A stretch of 64,000 nucleotides of DNA from Ascaris suum (taxonomy: Eukaryota > Nematoda > Chromadorea > Rhabditida > Ascarididae). Location of the stretch: NCBI GenBank assembly GCA_013433145.1, contig CM024173.1, positions 4,822,101 through 4,886,100 on the forward strand. The letters are read 5' to 3'. The position numbers and the translations under genes were made by a program. This document shows positions 1 through 20,800 of the stretch, in pieces. How positions within the stretch are numbered: the stretch's first letter is position 1; every line of letters begins with the position of its first letter. The notes under the pieces are model-generated. The model made no database searches. It saw only the letters and a list, made by a program, of their open reading frames with translations, and had not been told where the DNA came from.

Positions 1-760
1 GAGAATATGAGAAAGGGAAAGAGAGATGAGCTGATGTTGATGGGAAATTTTGCATTCACAACATATGTAATTGATGAATCAAGTTTGGAGCGACGAGGAT
101 GAGTTGACAGTTTGCGAGCGGTGACTTCATTTCTTTGAAACGTTCTTTCCGATAGCCGTCTTCCGCTCTCAGCACTTTTCAATGATCGACTAGCAAAGTT
201 ATTTCAATTGTCTCCTATTTATGGATACTGTCACCGCAATCTTTTCCCAAGAGATAATCGTAGCCGTGAGATCAATTTGCAAATGAATGCTCAATGTTAG
301 ACTATGAATATTTCTCCCATTTTACTGCTCTCACTGAATACTGATGACTTTTGAGTGGAAATCTGCAAGCTTAAAATTCTTAGTCAGTACTTCCCATCAT
401 ACCCACCAAAGATAAAAACGTTCTAATTCCTTCAAAAAGCGAAAGCAGCAAAACTTTCACTAGAGTTTTGATAATTTTACAATACTTTCACGAACATATG
501 AATTTACAGTGAATGCTATATCGATCAATAAATATTGCAGCACTCACAAAAGAGGTCCTCTTGTCGACGAGAACGGCCACTTCTCTTGCTTATTACTAGT
601 CTTATTCCATTTTATTCACCTTGTTTACCTAATCGCCTTTATCTGTTCTTCAACGTAATCCTACTTGCCAATTTTATTCGCACCGCTCTCATTTTCACGT
701 GCATATAATATAAGCGATTAACCCCATATAACCAACATAAACGCCATAACACCTTCTAAC
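1..760. other. UPF2 intron or unresolved exon
   Basis: This lies inside the UPF2 transcript on the minus strand, after the last exon I could place. A short minus-strand open stretch around 110-180 contains LSERTFQRNEV, but it is not convincingly UPF2-like, so I left it out. Nothing else stands out. Confidence 0.4.
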
Positions 761-880
761 CTTGTTGACGTGATCAATAAGCGTTTTGCGATAGTCGAGA
801 AGTAACTGCGCAAAGATCCTCTTTTGCTCCGGAAGAAATACGTCCACGGCCTTCAATTCCATACCAGCTTCATCGGCCTC
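761..880 (-). CDS. smg-3: UPF2 exon 4, MIF4G-1 distal part
   Basis: 40 codons. A strong acceptor (polypyrimidine tract then TTTGCAG) and donor AAG|GTTAGA bound EADEAGMELKAVDVFLPEQK followed by RIFAQLLLDYRKTLIDHVNK. Both junctions are phase 0. Confidence 0.85.
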
Positions 881-3800
881 CTGCAAAGAAAAAAGAAAAT
901 CACAGAGTGAAGTAAAAACTATAACTCGTGAATGACTTGAACTGCTACCTGCATTCATATAAGTGAGTCGAGTAACGATCCATATAAACGCGATGATCTT
1001 GCCGAAATTTTGCCAAATCGTTCTGCTCTTACATGCATTTATATCCATCAGCTGAACCATTTATGCATAGTGCTTTTCATAAACAGTCACAGACAACTAA
1101 CCTGCATATACGGAACGAAAGATACCTGTTTAATGGAGTAAGGATGAAGGCCAAACACATCTGCACCAAGAGCCTTGCATAGCGACAAGAGTATGGGTAC
1201 GTTGACATGCTCGCTCTTATCCGTAAGCGTCAAATATGAGATAGTCGAACCCAGCACCTGCACGCCATCCTTGGCGAACACTCCATGCAGACACAGCTCA
1301 CACAATAATCTTAAACTTGCACCTTTATGAAACAAGTGTGCGCAGGAAGTGCAAGTTTGAATTTGCACGAGAAGTCACTTAAGCTGTCACATTACGGTAT
1401 AAACTGTTAAAACTATCACCGTCCACCGTTTCCTTTCAGCACTCTGCGATTCGACCTTCCGCACTGCGCTCTCACACTTAAATACTCACTACGGATAACA
1501 GATTGGAAAAATGCCTCAACCGACCACAACGTCTGCAACTCTTTCGCTGCGATCCTCTACAAAAGCGGCTGCTAACCAAAGAAAGCAGGGAACGCTGAGA
1601 GTATTCACTTGTCGCATTAGCCATTTTATGCGCAACTCCTTCTCTCTTTCCGAAATTCTGAACTGCTCGCAATACAGCGATACAATAAATGAAATGATAA
1701 GTGAAAAAGACCTCCTCTTCAAAAGAAATCACCCTTTAAATAGAAAGGAAACGAACGCAACCTCAGGTCAAGCCGGAGCTTCGATGGGTTCGCTATTTTA
1801 TCAGATCGTTTCGTAGGAAGAACCTTCTTGAGTTCGGCTAGTAATAGAGAAGGAAATTCGGCGTAAAGAGACGACAGCTGTACGCATATCGTGACCACCG
1901 CTTGAACGTCACTAACTTTGATCTTCGCTTCCGCTATCGAGTTCGCCATCTCCTCGACGAACTTCGATAGGTTGATCTGAACAACGTTGCGAAATGACCT
2001 TTCTATATATTATATTCCATTTATGTATAATCCCACCCCTTCATATTTGAAAAACTTCGCCCTTCAGCATTTTGGGTGAAATTTCTGGATTGCTATTTTT
2101 GGACTACATTTGTGACCCATTATTCCGGATCCGGACAAAATTTAAAGCCCAGAAATGATGATCTGCCAAAGGACATTGCTTATGCAGAAAAAACACCGCA
2201 CAACTGCTAGAAAGTTCCTATTCAATTATGCGTAAACGCGGAGTATTGAATCGACCTCAAAAAAGAAAACTTTGCGACTTGCAATTGTTTGCAGCACTTC
2301 GTTGCAATCTAAACACCGCTATCACCACGGAAATGCAGCACTCCCCTCTTTTAGTTGGATGGTAGTAGGCAAGAGCTGCTATCATACGACTTGCATCAGT
2401 TTACTGACCTTCCTATCACCACTTCCGATATGCTAATAACTAAGACGTTCTCCAGAACTTTTAAGATTCGGCGCTCTGGAATACATTTGGGGATTTTTTT
2501 TCAATTTGAGCAAAGAAAAGAGAGGCAGATCACTGGCTGGAAACTTCCACTCGAAACCATAGTAAATGAGCAAATAAAAACTCCGAAATACTGTTTCTGT
2601 ATAGAAATGATCAATTTAAACGAGCAACAATATCAGTGAACAATCAATGCGCAATAACTTGCTATTAGAAAATAAAAAATACAAAAAACTAAAGAACTTT
2701 AGAAAGGAAAAGGGGCGATCATAACCCAACGAATCCTATTGAAATGCTGCACCTCCGCGAATCGCTGCTTTAAGGATTACATGGGATTACATAAGAAACT
2801 CTTTCGCTTCACACCGAACGCGGCGGACCACTCACTATATTCAAAACCAACAGTTCTGCCTTTTCCTATAACTGCCTGAGAATGGTATAGGCTGAGATTT
2901 TTTCATTGACGCAATATTGATACCCAAGCGAAGATTGTTATGAGCATATGTGGTATCGCATAATCACCTATGAGTGCGGTTTGAGACCAAACTATAGTAA
3001 CAAAAACTTCACCACGGCGCATCCCTTCTTTCCCCTTCCCCCTCCCCACTAATGACCATAAGATCCCTGCGAAGCTTCACGCTAAACCATTATGCCAAAA
3101 CTTCTCCTCTGTTTCTGGCCACTTCGATGGAAAATCGGTCAAAGCAAACCCTTGAATACGTATTTATCACGGCTATATACTGCAAATAGAAAATTGTGTG
3201 AGTATGATTTTGCCGAATTGCGAGTCAAAAGTTAAGCGCCGCAACCCATCGTAAATTCAGTGAAAACATCTGAGTGCCACGAAGAAGACACTCTCAAAAA
3301 ACACAGAATAACGATAAAATTTTGCATTTTTCGACAGATTTCCCCAGATTAGATTCCATTTTGCGATTCGTAATGCTGTTTTATTTCAATCTCACAAATT
3401 ACTCTATTGCTCTTATTTAAAACAGCTTCCTCACCTAACAGCAATCTGCAAATAATGAGATACACTTTCAAAACTTTTGTACTTATCCAAGGGTTCAGAA
3501 GTACTCCAAACCACTACCCTTAGAGAAATCCGGCCCTCACGACATGAAAGAACGGTCGGATTCAGCCTTGAGCAAATTTTCAAGTCAACTTGCAAATTAT
3601 GATTTGAGTTGAGGGGCATAAGGAAGAAAGTTCAGGAAAACTTTAGTTGTGTTCAGGCAAAAATAAAGGTAGGTTATGGCAAATTGGAGAGCAGCAGCGC
3701 CTATGACTTAAAAAAAAACTGCTCATATTCATGTAACAAAACTACTTAAAGATTGTTGACTAATTTTTTGCGGTGCTATATGACAGGATTGCGGATGACC

Positions 3801-4093
3801 GGGACAGGCTGTAAGATCGTTACCGGTAATTCGGCTAATATGCACAGGTGAGAGATAGAAAAAGACTCAAATGGAAGTACCTTCTCGAGATCGGACGAGA
3901 TGGCAGCCTCTTGTGCTGCACTGATATTCTTCAGTTTCTTCATGAAGGCTGTGGTTCGCTTCAGTGTGCTGTCCATCTTACGAAGTTGATCCTCGCCAAG
4001 AGGAGAACTGCTATGCAGTAATTCCCTGTCTTCAAGTTGGGCACGAGCGCGTGACTCCACCTCACTCAGATACGTCTTCACATGTCCACACAT
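761..4093 (-). CDS. smg-3: UPF2/SMG-3 nonsense-mediated decay factor, 5' part of gene
   Basis: UPF2 is the cytoplasmic scaffold of nonsense-mediated mRNA decay that bridges UPF1 and UPF3. Four exons (3881-4093, 1762-1976, 1102-1315, 761-880) join in frame to give about 254 residues. These cover the N-terminal leader and most of the first MIF4G domain. Family-like blocks include MDSTLKRTTAFMKKLKNI in exon 1, INLSKFVEEMANSIAEAKIK and the following DVQAVVTICVQLSSLYAEFP in exon 2, LRLLCELCLHGVF in exon 3 and RIFAQLLLDYRKTLIDHV in exon 4. The same order is seen in human UPF2. The gene runs off the left edge; the next exon was not found in 1-760. The start at 4093 (MCGHVKTYLSEVE) is the first convenient ATG, but the frame stays open upstream, so a further 5' exon is possible. 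Identification rests on remembered family sequence, not a search. Confidence 0.87.
1102..1315 (-). CDS. smg-3: UPF2 exon 3, MIF4G-1 middle
   Basis: Reads SLRLLCELCLHGVFAKDG onwards to SIKQVSFVPYMQ, with donor CAG|GTTAGT. The acceptor GTGCAAG is weak and was chosen because it restores the phase left by exon 2. Confidence 0.8.
1762..1976 (-). CDS. smg-3: UPF2 exon 2, start of MIF4G-1
   Basis: The acceptor is GTTGTTCAG and the exon opens INLSKFVEEMANS. The donor at GAG|GTTGCG is non-consensus but is the one that keeps the frame into exon 3 (phase 2). The residues match the first helices of the UPF2 MIF4G-1 domain. Confidence 0.82.
3881..4093 (-). CDS. smg-3: UPF2 exon 1 (provisional start)
   Basis: 71 codons in phase 0, ending at donor AAG|GTACTT. 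It is charged and helical, with a conserved lysine-rich stretch (TTAFMKKLKNISAAQEA) that precedes the first MIF4G domain in UPF2 proteins. The ATG at 4091-4093 follows ATATTTGAG, which could itself be a cis- or trans-splice acceptor. Confidence 0.82.
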
Positions 4094-6138
4094 CTCAAAT
4101 ATTACATCATCGTACTTTCCAAAGTACAAAGGTCTTCTATTATTATTGAAACAATGCTTTAAAACCGCAGCAGATAAAGGTGCCGCCACTCGAATATCAT
4201 CACGAGAAGCGTAGAAACAAACAACAACGTCAAATGTGCATATTCAACCAAGTAACGCAATACAACATATTTCACAAGAGGCGAGCCAACCTTGTTGGAA
4301 TGACCACTCACTTCAAACGAATGACCACGGCCTTCCGCGACCAATGTCCAGCTCAGAATGCACTCGCTTTCCCACAAACTTTCTTTTACAAGCCTTTAAC
4401 TATTCCGGCTTCTCATCTAACATATTAATTGCGCATGCCACTTGTGGAATCTGGTTAACAACGAACAGCACGTCTCGAACATCAGTACTGACATCAGCAC
4501 CCGGGTCTGTGTTAAAGGCAGTCCTTGCTCTGATCTGTTCTGATATGAAAGGCGATACTTAACACATGAACAAGAGGAAACAGGTCAAGTTCAAATCCCG
4601 GAAAGAGTCGAATGACTAAAGCCTGAACAGGACCGGTTAGATTACAAAGCCGGGACATGAATAGAATTCATATTGTCATTGGTTAAGCCTGGCCCGGGTA
4701 GGACTGAAACCGGCGTCGAGTTCTATTCACCACTTATGTCCATTTAACAGAACAAAGACCAGCACCTGGACTATCCGCTCCCCATCGCGTTGTATTCCTG
4801 GGCCAGATATAGCGAGTAAAAACGAACCTTAAAACTTTTCACTTTTCTCAACAGCCACTGGAATATTTCCTCATAAAATCCAAAGGTCTAATAACCCCTT
4901 CAGTCTATCTGGAAAGCCATATGCTGCCGAATTTAAGGGAAGTTTCCACAAGTGCCTTCCAACTCCTATATCGTCGAGTTCTCCGATCACAACAATAGTG
5001 CAACACAAATGTGCGTAGTTCTTCAAAAAATTCCAAACAATGGGCGCACAATTTGAAGCCAACTCCAATATAATGTGGGAGTAGCTATATGCTACAAGCA
5101 ACCGGTCCAGCGCCTAATAATCTTAAGGCAGACTTGGGCTAGACCAGACTCGGTTCTCGCTCGACTCTAACCCGGAGACCTGATCTGGCCCCAGTGTGGC
5201 TAGTCGGATCGGCGTGAACCAGCTTTAGATCATCTCTAAATGGTAACGGGTTAAATGTTCTGCAAAGCGAACGGAACTAACCCGAGTCTCTTGAAACCCT
5301 CTAAGCCAGGCAGTATGTCATTTAAAACTTTTCGTGACCCCCCATTCACGATCCACACTCTTTCATCAGGCGAAACAGGTTCAGCTTCAAGGAAAAGCCG
5401 AAAAGCTGCATGAATCTGGGGGAAATCCAGAATTCTAATGATCCCTACACAGTTCAGATCCAAGAACCTGTTAGGTGAGGAAACGGGGAAAGAAACGGGG
5501 TGATATGGCGGGCGGCAAGGGGGGGGGAATGCACACAGCCCACACCTCAAGTTCATATGCAATAAATTTCCAGACACAACAAATTTTGATAAATCGATTA
5601 TCGGAATATTTCTCCCTAAGAAAACACAAACGAAAATTTACAGAGATCCCGTAAAAGTGGAAAAATCACTGCGCAATAGCCTTTGCGCACCCCCACACAC
5701 CAAAGGAGGCGACCAGCTGAGTCCGATGATTGCGACGCCTCACATAATCTATAAGGCTGAGACCACAACCATCGTGCTGCATGCAAATTCCTTCGACGTC
5801 CATAATTCTTGACCACAATACTATCAAACCTCATGTTCCCAAAAGGGAGCCTTGCCCGTGGCAATATGCAAAAGTCCACAAGGTATCCCACTTGGAAACT
5901 CAAACAAAAACTGTCTCTCGCAAAGAAAGCTCACTCTGAGTTGTTTGGCAACATCTTAAATTATGCTCGCGGTTCTCCTCAGGTGGGTAGAGAGAGGGGG
6001 TAAGGGGGGGGGAGGCAGAAATGGAACAGACAGCGGGACAATTAATAATGTATATTCAACAAGACAGCGGGGATATTATTGTAAGAGACGACAAAGAAAG
6101 ACATGCTTGCATGAAAAGACCATACTGATGAGGGAAAA

Positions 6139-6151
6139 GGGGGGGGGGGGG
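6139..6151 (+). repeat. G13 homopolymer
   Basis: Thirteen G. Two shorter G9 runs lie upstream at 5519-5527 and 6004-6012. Confidence 0.95.
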
Positions 6152-7715
6152 AATGGTAGTGGAACCCCAACGAAGCTCTAGGTGACGTATTCATTGATCC
6201 CGATGATTTGGATCTTCAGTTTTTCAAGCTCATATTTATTTAGAAATTCGAAAATTGCAAAATTGTGTTGCTTCAAAATTACCCTAATCGAAGAGAAAAG
6301 TGACGGTGATAAATGTGTTTTCAACAGTTTCAGAGAGAGTCATTGGAAGGTGTTGGCAAAATGGAGGCGACAAGTCTTCCTACCACTTCCGTTTCAATCC
6401 ATAATAAGCTGATGTGAAGGTTTAAATGAATCGGCCAATGTTTAAATAAGATGTTTAAATGAAAATGAAGAATCGAAGAATTCGAATCGCAGCAAATATT
6501 TACACGAAATTGCCTACGTATGATCCAAGAGAAGTTTTGATGTGTATATAAGAAGCGAACGTAGAAAGAGTGTCCTTTCGAAATATCATGGAGAGATCAA
6601 GCAGGACTGGGCAATGACCTGAAAAGTGGGACGGTTATCAAAACAAAAGTTGCGCTAGTGTTAGAACTTTTTATTGGAACTATCTGTAAAGTTTGTGCTA
6701 CTTGGGGCCCTATTCCTGTTGGCTAGAGATGTCTTAGTGAGGGTTGACTGCAGGAATAGAGCCTAGAATTTTGGTCGCCCCTAATTATTGCTTTTATATG
6801 AGTGTCGGTGTATAAATGTGAATGCATTGCTATCATGGAGATTTCCAGCGAACGATTTGGTGGATTAGCACTACAGCTAACTAACCACCTATTTACGTGT
6901 AGCGCACGGCGCATTTGACCATCCGTTCTTGTCCACTCACACGATTACTGATCTGCTATTTTCTGAGAAAATCACCGTAATTAATGATTTATGTCCCTAT
7001 CTGTAGAGAAAAAGTATTTGCATTTCAGTTATCACAAGTCATCCAACTTTTTGCAAGTCGTCTTCGGATACAAAAACGTCATTCCACGACCCATCGTATA
7101 CCTCGTTAGCGGCACTTATTTTTCAATGCACCTTCACTTGATAGCGCGATGGTACGCTGCAGTTTACCATAGTTTGTGATACGCTCCTATTAAAATCGAC
7201 CGACCCGACGACGAAAAGGATGAGTCCGTCACGCGAATCATCACTGCTCCAATTACTGGATACACCCGTATGGCACCGCCACTTACAACTTTGCGGTGAC
7301 GTTCAATCGTGACCTGAACTTGGCTCCAGTGGAACATTTCCGCTAACGACCCATGACGAGAGCTACATCTCAACGAGGCAGTCGTCCGTATCCACTCAGC
7401 ATCCTAGCAGAATCAGTGTGGTAATTAATGACGCGTTGCAGAAGCATGCTCTGTGTTTGCTTCGGAGGTCACAGAGGTACGGAGATGATTCGTTGCGGAT
7501 CACTCCACTGATCGTTGCAACGTCATGACCGCAGTTACCTAAAGGATCACGAACATCTTGGTCGTGACATTACATCACATGATATGACGATCCCTCTCTG
7601 AATGGGAAATCAAACTACCATGTGGATGTGTTGAATAACAGTGGCCAGATCCTGGAACCTAATCATCGCATGCTGTCTTGAGATTACGTTCAGAACTCGA
7701 AGCTGTAAGGTGGAC

Positions 7716-8146
7716 CAGTCGACTACAGATCAAGCGGAAAAAGTGCGCCATACATGGTAAGTCAGAGAAGGTCGACAGCATATAGGCAGTTTAAACGACT
7801 ACCCAGCATGTCTTGAAGCCGCTCCAAGACAGAATCAGGAAAGCGCAAGATGGACTCATGTCCTCACGTACTCATTCTGGTTTTTAGACTGATCTTAAGG
7901 CACACTGGGGCAGCGAGTGGCCGTTGGAGTCCGCGAGATGATCGGCGGCAGCGCGGAGTTCGCCTGACGCGACTGCGGGCGAGAGCCCAGTGTCCCTTTT
8001 TGTTCGTCATCTTACTACGTAAGTGCGATAAACATTTTCCCTTAGATCCGTGTCGTCTCGCAGTTTACTCGGCCGCATTTCGAAAGAGGGTGTGAATCCT
8101 TAAGGAGATCTGGACAACTAAAAGAGCCAAGGGGACCCGACCCTTA
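7716..8146 (+). repeat. Dispersed SINE-like repeat, copy A
   Basis: About 430 bp, collinear with a second copy at 56637-57066 in the same orientation. Shared landmarks are agatcaag near the start, agacagaatc, tagactg.tctta, gtggccgttggagt, a gagttcg box, gataaac, and ggacaacta..agagccaagg near the end. The open frames in the two copies do not encode similar peptides, so it is probably non-coding. A tggccgttgg block (7918) and a gagttcgcc block (7956) are spaced like pol III A and B boxes, which suggests a tRNA-derived SINE. That last step is inference. Confidence 0.7.
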
Positions 8147-8948
8147 CAAGGCTTCTGACGCAACTAGGCTTAGAAAATGCCTAGTTGGAAGAAATGAAAG
8201 GCAGGAAGAACTACAACAGCATTTTAACAGCTTCAATGGGAAGATGGCGCAACTAAAAGACGCAGCACCGCTATGTTTGGCCGAGTGAGCACAAAATGAC
8301 AAATATTTCTTCGCTTTATGGGATGATGGATAAACAGTAATTAAATACCAACTGCTATTGGCGATCCGCGGCCGAACACACGCCATTCATAACATTACAC
8401 CCACCCATCGCTCCCCCTTCCCCCACAACGTTTTGGAACGACACACATCTCCAGCAACAAACTCCTCTTTCTTCCACATTTCAATAATGCTGTCCTGAAA
8501 ACTTGTGGTTGCGGCAAAGCATGGCCTCCTCCCCCCTCCCCACCGAAAAAAATAAACGACCACGAAGACCCCACGGATAAACCCGTCAAAACACCAACCA
8601 ATGTCACGCGGAGGAAAAAAAGTAAGCAAACATTGACAAGAAAAATGACTGCAACAATCCTAAACGTGACTACACAACAACGCCTCGCGGAAGTTTGTGT
8701 GAAGCCCTGCCATAATTCAGTGAGGAATAGCACCGTTCAGGTGGTCCAAATTCGATGATGCGGAAAAAACATGCGCAAGTATCAACGAAGAAAGTTTACT
8801 GAGAACGGCTGCAAGAGCAAAACATGTGATCACAATGCATCAATATGAACACGGGGTGCGCAAAGTGTCAACAATCACACAAAAGGACAATAAATAGGGC
8901 TTATGATTGCAGTGACGTCGGAATTATCGCATTGCAGAAGGGCACTTC

Positions 8949-17304
<8,356 letters not shown>

Positions 17305-17673
17305 TCATCGGGGATTGTCGAGTGGTGCAGTTGCTGCACTGCTCAACTTGCGTGGCTGTGCTGTGGCAGCTTGCTGCATGAGTGCACTAGGTGGAATAAG
17401 CCAAGGCAGAGACTGTGCCGCTGCGATTCCGGCTGCCGCATGGTTCAGATTAGCCGCATTCAGAAGCCAAGGAGCACTCGGCAATGGCATCAGAGCCCCA
17501 AGCAGAGGATTCACCAGTGGACTGCTACCGACAAGTCGTGAGAACGTTTCTGCGGGATTATGTGACAGTGGCAGAGATGGGCCCCATCCGCTCAATTGGC
17601 TGATCACCGTATCCGTCTGTGCCCGCAGTTGTTGATCGGCCTCTTCGTCGGATGCCTCTGCAAATAAAAACTC
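17305..17673 (-). CDS. BICRA: BICRA-like terminal exon
   Basis: Encodes ASDEEADQQLRAQTDTVISQ followed by an Ala/Leu/Pro-rich tail (LVNPLLGALMPLPSAPWLLN) and TGA at 17305-17307. The best-looking acceptor, TTTATTTGCAG, is at 17657, but it needs a different phase from exon 17. The phase-compatible one at 17674 is weaker, so a small exon may be missing before it. Confidence 0.65.
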   Translation of the reverse strand, partial: EFLFAEASDEEADQQLRAQTDTVISQLSGWGPSLPLSHNPAETFSRLVGSSPLVNPLLGALMPLPSAPWLLNAANLNHAAAGIAAAQSLPWLIPPSALMQQAATAQPRKLSSAATAPLDNPR

Positions 17674-17833
17674 CTGTTCTTCACCTTTCATATGTGGCTT
17701 TTTTGCTATCTGTTTGTGTCTCAGAACAGCTCAGGTAAAAAAAAAACATCTCTTCACCCTCCTCCTCTCCTTATCTGGCCTCTTCATATTTCTTCTCTCC
17801 TCACCATGACCTTTTCATCCCCTCCCCTCCTTC

Positions 17834-17890
<57 letters not shown>

Positions 17891-20800
17891 CTCATATAAT
17901 CCGAATATCGCAATATGTTCAACCGGCAGAGTAATGTTGCCTCATGACGCAAGTTTACGCCCGAGTTGGTTTATACTGTGGTTCAAATACTAAGAGAGCT
18001 GAAAGGGAAGCGAAACGAAAGTGTCTAAAGAAGCGTGCTCGCTTTAAATGCAACTGATGGAAAGATGGAAGGGAGAAGTAGGGGCAAACTGAGAATTCGA
18101 TCCCTCCATTCCTATTAACAACAGTCACTTCGACACTGCCATTTTCCACAGTTCACTAGCTGAAGTAACTCAAACTTCACTGCTGGGACACGTTCTCTTC
18201 GCTCCAAAACTTCTCTAGTGCTTGCTTGATGTTTCAAGAGATGGCTGAGGGACGGAGAAGCCGTCATAACAACAAGCAACCAGAGAACTTGTAGAGGCAA
18301 CCAGCGGGCGAAAGGCAGATAAATGGCTTCTCTGGGAGCCGGAGCGAACGATAACGTCAAGAAAGGTGTTAAGTATAAACCCGCTAGGCGCACAAATGAA
18401 CCAGCACATGAACAAGCAAACGCATAAAGGTTCACTAGTTAACTTATAATGCAACTGCAAGCGCACCTTGAAAAAGGACTCCGGCTGTATCGTTTCCCTT
18501 TACCCATGATTCGTAAAACTTGCAAGGTGTAAAGCGCCGGTGTGCTTGGCGCAAATCTTACGAAACAGCCTTCTAAGGTGGTTGAAATATTAGGATCATC
18601 TGCCGCCGTCACACTCGACTGGCAGCAAGCTGAAGTTTTAGCCGATTTCTTCACGAAAATTTGAACGAGAAATTTTTTAAAACAAAAAAGCTTCGAAAAA
18701 ACACTTGAAAAGTACACTCTCGGATGAAATCGCAAAGAAGAGACGGATCGGATGCCACTTGAGGACTAGAAGGACTCCAATTCCTCTGTAGAGGGGACAA
18801 GACACCGATTCTTCTACCTATCGATCGCTCGTTCACTTCAGGTGCGTCATATGGGCTACACTAATAACGTCGCGCTATAAGAACCATGTGTACCTGAGTG
18901 CGGTGAAAACTGTACATCATCGGACGGTGCACACGAAGACGCATGTAATTTGGGAACATCCTCTGAGCGCGAAGGAGATTTCTTTGGCTGGTGGGCCAAT
19001 GATGAGTGTTTCTCGCCGAGCTCGCACGCGGACTCCTTCCCCTCATCTGTTCGACTGACACGTGTCACGCGCCCTTCCTCATTCACATCACTCCTTCCGA
19101 TGCGAATCTTCAGTTTCGGTATTCGCGGCGGCAAAACGGTTCGCTAACGATTGCATCAACTCGTCTCTCACCACCTGAAAAGCTGCACATTGTTCGCCCT
19201 CTAATGACCAGCTCACAGGGGTTGCAAGTAATAAACATGATCGCTGTAAGCTCACATCACTCCTCTCATACAATACGTGGCGTTGAAATAAATGCAAGTA
19301 AAGTGAAAGTGACCAATCCAAATGGCAGAATCAGTGCACCCCAACAGTGATATATAAAAGCATACAGCCAAAATAAATGGAACACGAGAAATTAACAAAC
19401 CAGATAGCTGTCCCGAAAGAGCGGAGCACGTGGGTTCAGGAGTGGAGCCGTTCTTTTTGCGCGATATGCGCATTAAAATGCGCGAATGTGACGGATCGTC
19501 GAGCGTTGAGGCGACCAGCTGCGCCGACAGATTATCTGCGCGCATTTCATTCGAACAGCTAGCTAACAGTCCATTCGCCTGCAACAACTCGCCCACTGCT
19601 AATCACATCATAAAAATGCATCTCCAACACAGACAGACATCTGTTACAACATCACCCCACCAGAACACATTCCTAGTAACATCACCGCGCTTAAAGGGTT
19701 ACTCCTCTCCCGTCCTCCACAAAACGACTCCAGCTCACATCTCCACACTGATACTCTGTAGATACAAATTAAATGCAAGGCAATCAGCTGTAGCTCAGTG
19801 TTACAGTAACATTGTAAAGGACAGCTTATGTGATCTCTCTCCGATACTGCTTCCAACTATTAAAGAGAAAATAAAGACATCCGACCATGAAACTTTGTAC
19901 AGAACGCAGCTGCTCTCTAACAACGAACACGTGTTTAACTATGGCACAGTAATGCTCCGCCTGACTTTTAGTTCATAAAACGAGGCTAAAAGGAAACAAC
20001 AAAACGATGTTGCATTTTAGTGCTCAGAAGAAGCGAGAAAGACAAGCGGCGTTCGAAGGAAGCTTCGCAGGAACGAATCAGCCGTAGACTGTGGCAGATT
20101 TCAGCGCATCTAAACCATCGACTTAGAGCAAAAATTGAAGACGAACGCATGACTAATTTGTCACTTTACATTCATATTTGCTATTTCTAGCAGCGTTGTT
20201 TTGAAAGCATATAACTCACATTCTCCTCGTATTATTCATTCATTTCACAGCTAAACTTAGACGATTCCCAGTTTTTTATACAGGAAAATCTTAACAAAAT
20301 CAAATAACGATGGAATGCATCAGCCCAACTATTCACCCTCCCTGAACACAATCAGCACTATCCAGACTGCTGATTGAGTAGTATTTAATTCCAGTTCACC
20401 CAATCACCCGTAACGCTGGTGACTGCACATGAACAGCCTTCGGCACAGAAGTACTTAGCAGTGAACCTATTATAAATGATTTCTTGAATATACGAAGTGC
20501 TGCATCAATCATATCAAATGTGAGATCAATGCCCTACCTCGAGTTTACATCCGTTCTCACGATTCTCGTTATGACTGTGGTGAGTGTGATGTTTCCTTTT
20601 CTTGTCCTTTTTTCTCTCCTTCCGTCTCTTCGTATCTCCGCCATCATCTCGTTTCTTCAATGAGGCGTCCATCAGCGCTATCTTGATTTTAATCGGTGGT
20701 CTCGTCTCTATTCGTCCTTCACTCTGAGGCGTTTCCTTTTGTACTCCATTCGGTGCACTCTGAACCTCATTGAAAGAAATGAGAAAATTATTAAGCTGAT

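Larger units (their letters stand above)
4094..8948. other. Intergenic region between UPF2 and ARF
   Basis: No gene is supported. The segment holds three G runs (5519-5527, 6004-6012, 6139-6151) and a block of relatively high GC from about 7170 to 8150, which includes a dispersed SINE-like repeat. Short open frames on both strands (for example on minus at 5251-5577) have no recognisable domain and no convincing splice sites. The segment should contain the UPF2 promoter and the ARF 3' UTR. Confidence 0.6.

Noticed and set aside
4560..4660. B-box-like gttcaaatcccgg, considered as a tRNA gene
   Set aside because: No cloverleaf could be drawn and there is no matching A box at the right distance.
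5251..5577. 108-aa minus-strand open frame in the UPF2-ARF gap
   Set aside because: No family resemblance and no flanking splice sites. It may be a repeat fragment but I could not show a second copy.
17315..17635. Plus-strand open frames across the BICRA-like terminal exon
   Set aside because: They are shadows of an Ala/Leu/Pro-rich minus exon, with no recognisable product.
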